From positions 1-6,611 of the forward strand of contig CALXTG010000016.1 in the NCBI GenBank assembly GCA_944391355.1: a DNA stretch of 6,611 nt, given 5' to 3'. The stretch is from an uncultured Alphaproteobacteria bacterium. Its GTDB lineage: Bacteria; Pseudomonadota; Alphaproteobacteria; RF32; CAG-239. Under the pieces are notes generated by a model. The model did not search any database. It was not told the origin of the DNA and worked only from the letters and a program-made list of their open reading frames with translations. Shown here one piece after another: positions 4,858-6,611 of this stretch. Every line of letters begins with the position of its first letter. Within the stretch, counting starts at the first letter, position 1. The position numbers and the translations under genes were made by a program.

Positions 4858-6611
4858 TTAGAACAATCTTAAAATTGACTGGCTGGCCTGAGAAGCAAGG
4901 GAGAGCGAATTCACCGCCAATTGTTGGGCTGTCTGCAAAGCCAGCATATTCGCCGATTCCTGATTCATGTCGGCGAGGGTTAATTTATCCGCCCCTTCTT
5001 CCAACACATTTATCAGATTCTCGGTAAAATCCTGCCTCGTGGTAACGATAGAATAATAATTCCCGAACTCTGAAGCAAAAGAACGTAAACTGCCAATCGC
5101 TTCTTCCAGCTCAGAAATAGATTTTTCAATATCTTCGGCAGTCTTCCATTCTTTGGTTTTCAGCCCCAGGCTTTCGCTGTCGGCCTTAACCCCGGGAACA
5201 TCTATTTTAGAGCTTCTGTCTTCGTTGAAATTGATTTTCAAATACTGCCCCTCAAGCAGGTTAATTCCCTTGTAAGAGGCGTCGGATATCAGCATATCAT
5301 ATTGTTTGATAATTTCGCTGTATTGTCCGGCAGATATTGAATTTTCAGAAGCTTCGGCCGCTGCCGTATCCTGCATATATTGTTCAAAGTCATCAAAAAC
5401 GGCTTTATAGGCGCTGTCTTTAGGGGCGGCGGTTTCGCTGTCTGCTTTGAATAAATGAGAGATATCACGGCCGTCCAGCGCTAAAGGGCCGTCACCGGTT
5501 GTAAGTCGGACATTGCGAAAATCCTGCGTTGCCGTATAACCGGTCGTCGAACAGTTAAGGTGGGCTCCTTTTACCATGCTGAGCTCCATAGAAATACTGT
5601 CGCTGCCGTAAATATCAAAAGCTCCGGGAGCAGAAATGTTAACCACGTTTGCCGCTGAATTCATCTCAATTTTGCCGTAAGCCCAACCGTATGCCCTATA
5701 TTTATCAGGCGTATTAATATTGATTTGGGCTTCATCATACATTTTTGCTGTTGTGTCCTGTATTCCGTAGCCGTTTCTTGATGTCGTTTTAATGTTTAAT
5801 CTGGCGGTGCCGCGCAACGTCAGTTCAGCCGCATTAATGCCCATGACCGTATCGGTATTTACGGTCGGGTCGCCGACATCGGCAATATTCAAATTTCCGC
5901 GAATTTCAATTTCTCCGCCGTAAAGCCCGCTGAAAATCCGGTGAGTTGGATGCGGCATTGTATCGCCGTCAGTATTCATGCGGATGTTTAAATTCTGATA
6001 AATCAGACCGGTCTTGTTTTCAGCAAAAATGACGGCATTTCCCCGCCTGTCCTCGGTATAAGAACGATAATCGGTTGTCAGTTCAATGTCCAAATCAGCC
6101 AGCAGGGTATTGTTCCCGACATTAATGCCGTTGCCCGGCATGCCGTCAAAATTAAAAATAAGTTTGGCATTGGTGGTCTTTTCACCGAGATATTTGGCCC
6201 CGGCCAGAGATTGACCGTCTTTGAGCGTCAGTTCTTTATTGGTTGAAAAAGTAATATCATTCTCCAGCACAATCAAGCCTCGCTGACCGGAATCAATAGC
6301 CGCCAATAGTTCAGCTTCGCTTGACACTCGGGCAATAACCGGTTTAGCCGTTTCCAAAGCCTGATTGGCGACTGCCTTGGCCTGTTCAAGGAATTTGGTG
6401 CCGGATTCAATTGCTTCAGAAGCGGCTTTAATCGTCTGCACACCCTGTGACATAGCGTCTAACAAAGCAGTTAAATCAGCCGCACGGTTGTTTAACGAAG
6501 AAGCGGTGTAATAAGAAGAAGGGTTGTCGATTGCCGAAGAAACTTTAAGGCCGGTCGCTAAGCGGTTTTGCACAATATCCTGCTGGCCTGCAATATTTTG
6601 CAAGCTCAACA
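4858..6611 (-). CDS. Flagellin with beta-helix central domain (flagellin B), 5' end beyond the window
   Basis: Paralog of flagellin A and likewise a secreted filament subunit. The 583 visible residues lack about 14 N-terminal ones: the first full codon, TTG at 6607-6609, aligns with Leu15 of flagellin A and is internal, not a start. Full length would be about 597 aa. Counting from that codon, residues 1-90 are the N-terminal D0/D1 region, 92-380 a beta-helix-like insert, 381-434 an acidic, Ala-rich linker and 435-583 the C-terminal D1/D0 region ending in QSILRLF. The C-terminal end differs from flagellin A by only two residues over 139, His to Tyr and Val to Ile. The inserts share only their first turns. 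One cysteine (353) lies in the insert. A terminator-like hairpin and a palindromic element follow the stop. Confidence 0.94.
   Translation of the reverse strand, partial: LSLQNIAGQQDIVQNRLATGLKVSSAIDNPSSYYTASSLNNRAADLTALLDAMSQGVQTIKAASEAIESGTKFLEQAKAVANQALETAKPVIARVSSEAELLAAIDSGQRGLIVLENDITFSTNKELTLKDGQSLAGAKYLGEKTTNAKLIFNFDGMPGNGINVGNNTLLADLDIELTTDYRSYTEDRRGNAVIFAENKTGLIYQNLNIRMNTDGDTMPHPTHRIFSGLYGGEIEIRGNLNIADVGDPTVNTDTVMGINAAELTLRGTARLNIKTTSRNGYGIQDTTAKMYDEAQININTPDKYRAYGWAYGKIEMNSAANVVNISAPGAFDIYGSDSISMELSMVKGAHLNCSTTGYTATQDFRNVRLTTGDGPLALDGRDISHLFKADSETAAPKDSAYKAVFDDFEQYMQDTAAAEASENSISAGQYSEIIKQYDMLISDASYKGINLLEGQYLKINFNEDRSSKIDVPGVKADSESLGLKTKEWKTAEDIEKSISELEEAIGSLRSFASEFGNYYSIVTTRQDFTENLINVLEEGADKLTLADMNQESANMLALQTAQQLAVNSLSLASQASQSILRLF
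4888..5304 (-). repeat. Near-identical 3' block of flagellin B (copy 2)
   Basis: Partner of 230-646: same length, same strand, about 96% identical. It is separated from copy 1 by dnaN, recF and most of flagellin A, about 4.2 kb. Confidence 0.9.
5470..6336 (-). other. Beta-helix insert of flagellin B
   Basis: The insert opens with the same cap as flagellin A (ARVSSEAELLAA, GLIVLENDI, DGQSLAGA), then diverges. Strand-turn units are visible: LIYQNLNIRM, GEIEIRGNLNIAD, AELTLRGTARLNIK, EAQININTPD, NVVNISAPGAFDI. This spacing is typical of parallel beta-helix solenoids. It is about 35 residues shorter than the insert of flagellin A; a longer linker offsets part of this. No catalytic motif is recognised. 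Confidence 0.65.
6354..6611 (-). repeat. Conserved 5' block of flagellin B (partner, cut by the edge)
   Basis: Partner of 1762-2019 at a constant offset of 4592 bases. The remaining N-terminal codons and the upstream region lie beyond the right edge, so whether similarity extends into the promoter cannot be seen. Confidence 0.85.

Noticed and set aside
4692..5027. Plus-strand open frame of 111 codons across the intergenic palindromes into flagellin B
   Set aside because: Half is the antisense of the conserved flagellin end and half is translated palindromic repeat, rich in Pro, Ser and Gly. No ribosome binding site or family match is seen.
5470..6336. Active pectate lyase or polysaccharidase in the insert
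   Set aside because: Only the solenoid pattern is seen. No calcium-binding Asp cluster with catalytic Arg, or comparable active-site motif, can be pointed to.
6607..6609. TTG as the start codon of flagellin B
   Set aside because: It aligns with Leu15 of flagellin A, inside the conserved N-terminal helix, and the frame stays open to the window edge. The real start lies outside.

Overview
The window carries four protein-coding genes, all on the minus strand. Read in the direction of transcription (right to left) they are: a flagellin cut by the right edge (called flagellin B here), dnaN (DNA polymerase III sliding clamp), recF (recombination and gap-repair ATPase), and a second, complete flagellin (flagellin A). 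A ribosome-binding-site-like sequence and promoter-like boxes at the left edge suggest another minus-strand gene starts just outside the window. The flagellin termini (start MSGISLTASIRSNLLSLQN, the IDNPSSYYTASSLNNRA motif, an end in QSILRLF) and the RecF and DnaN sequences look alphaproteobacterial, most like the Rhodospirillales/Azospirillum type. The moderate G+C content and unusual flagellins would fit an uncultured, perhaps host-associated member. That placement is an inference from remembered family features, not from a search.

Region by region: 1-199 is intergenic, with a perfect inverted repeat and candidate promoters. 200-2059 is flagellin A (619 aa). 2060-2211 is its promoter region. 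2212-3441 is recF and 3449-4567 is dnaN, separated by only 7 bp with the recF Shine-Dalgarno running out of the dnaN stop, so they form a coupled dnaN-recF unit. 4568-4857 is intergenic, with a probable terminator for flagellin B and a GC-rich cluster of palindromes resembling the REP-type repeats of Alphaproteobacteria. 4858-6611 is flagellin B, missing about 14 N-terminal residues beyond the edge.

The most interesting content is the flagellin pair. Both proteins have standard D0/D1 ends, but their middles are replaced by about 290-325 residues that look like a right-handed parallel beta-helix (pectate-lyase or adhesin-like solenoid). The two helices share only their first turns. The C-terminal ends are 417 bp long, collinear and about 96% identical in DNA. 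The last nine codons encode identical residues with 12 of 27 bases different, which marks a sharp edge to the homogenised tract. This is the pattern expected from gene conversion of the filament-forming ends around diversified surface domains. The two copies lie in direct orientation on either side of dnaN-recF, so a crossover between them would delete an essential gene, while non-crossover conversion remains possible. dnaN and recF serve replication and repair and have no evident functional link to the flagellins. What stands out is the arrangement.
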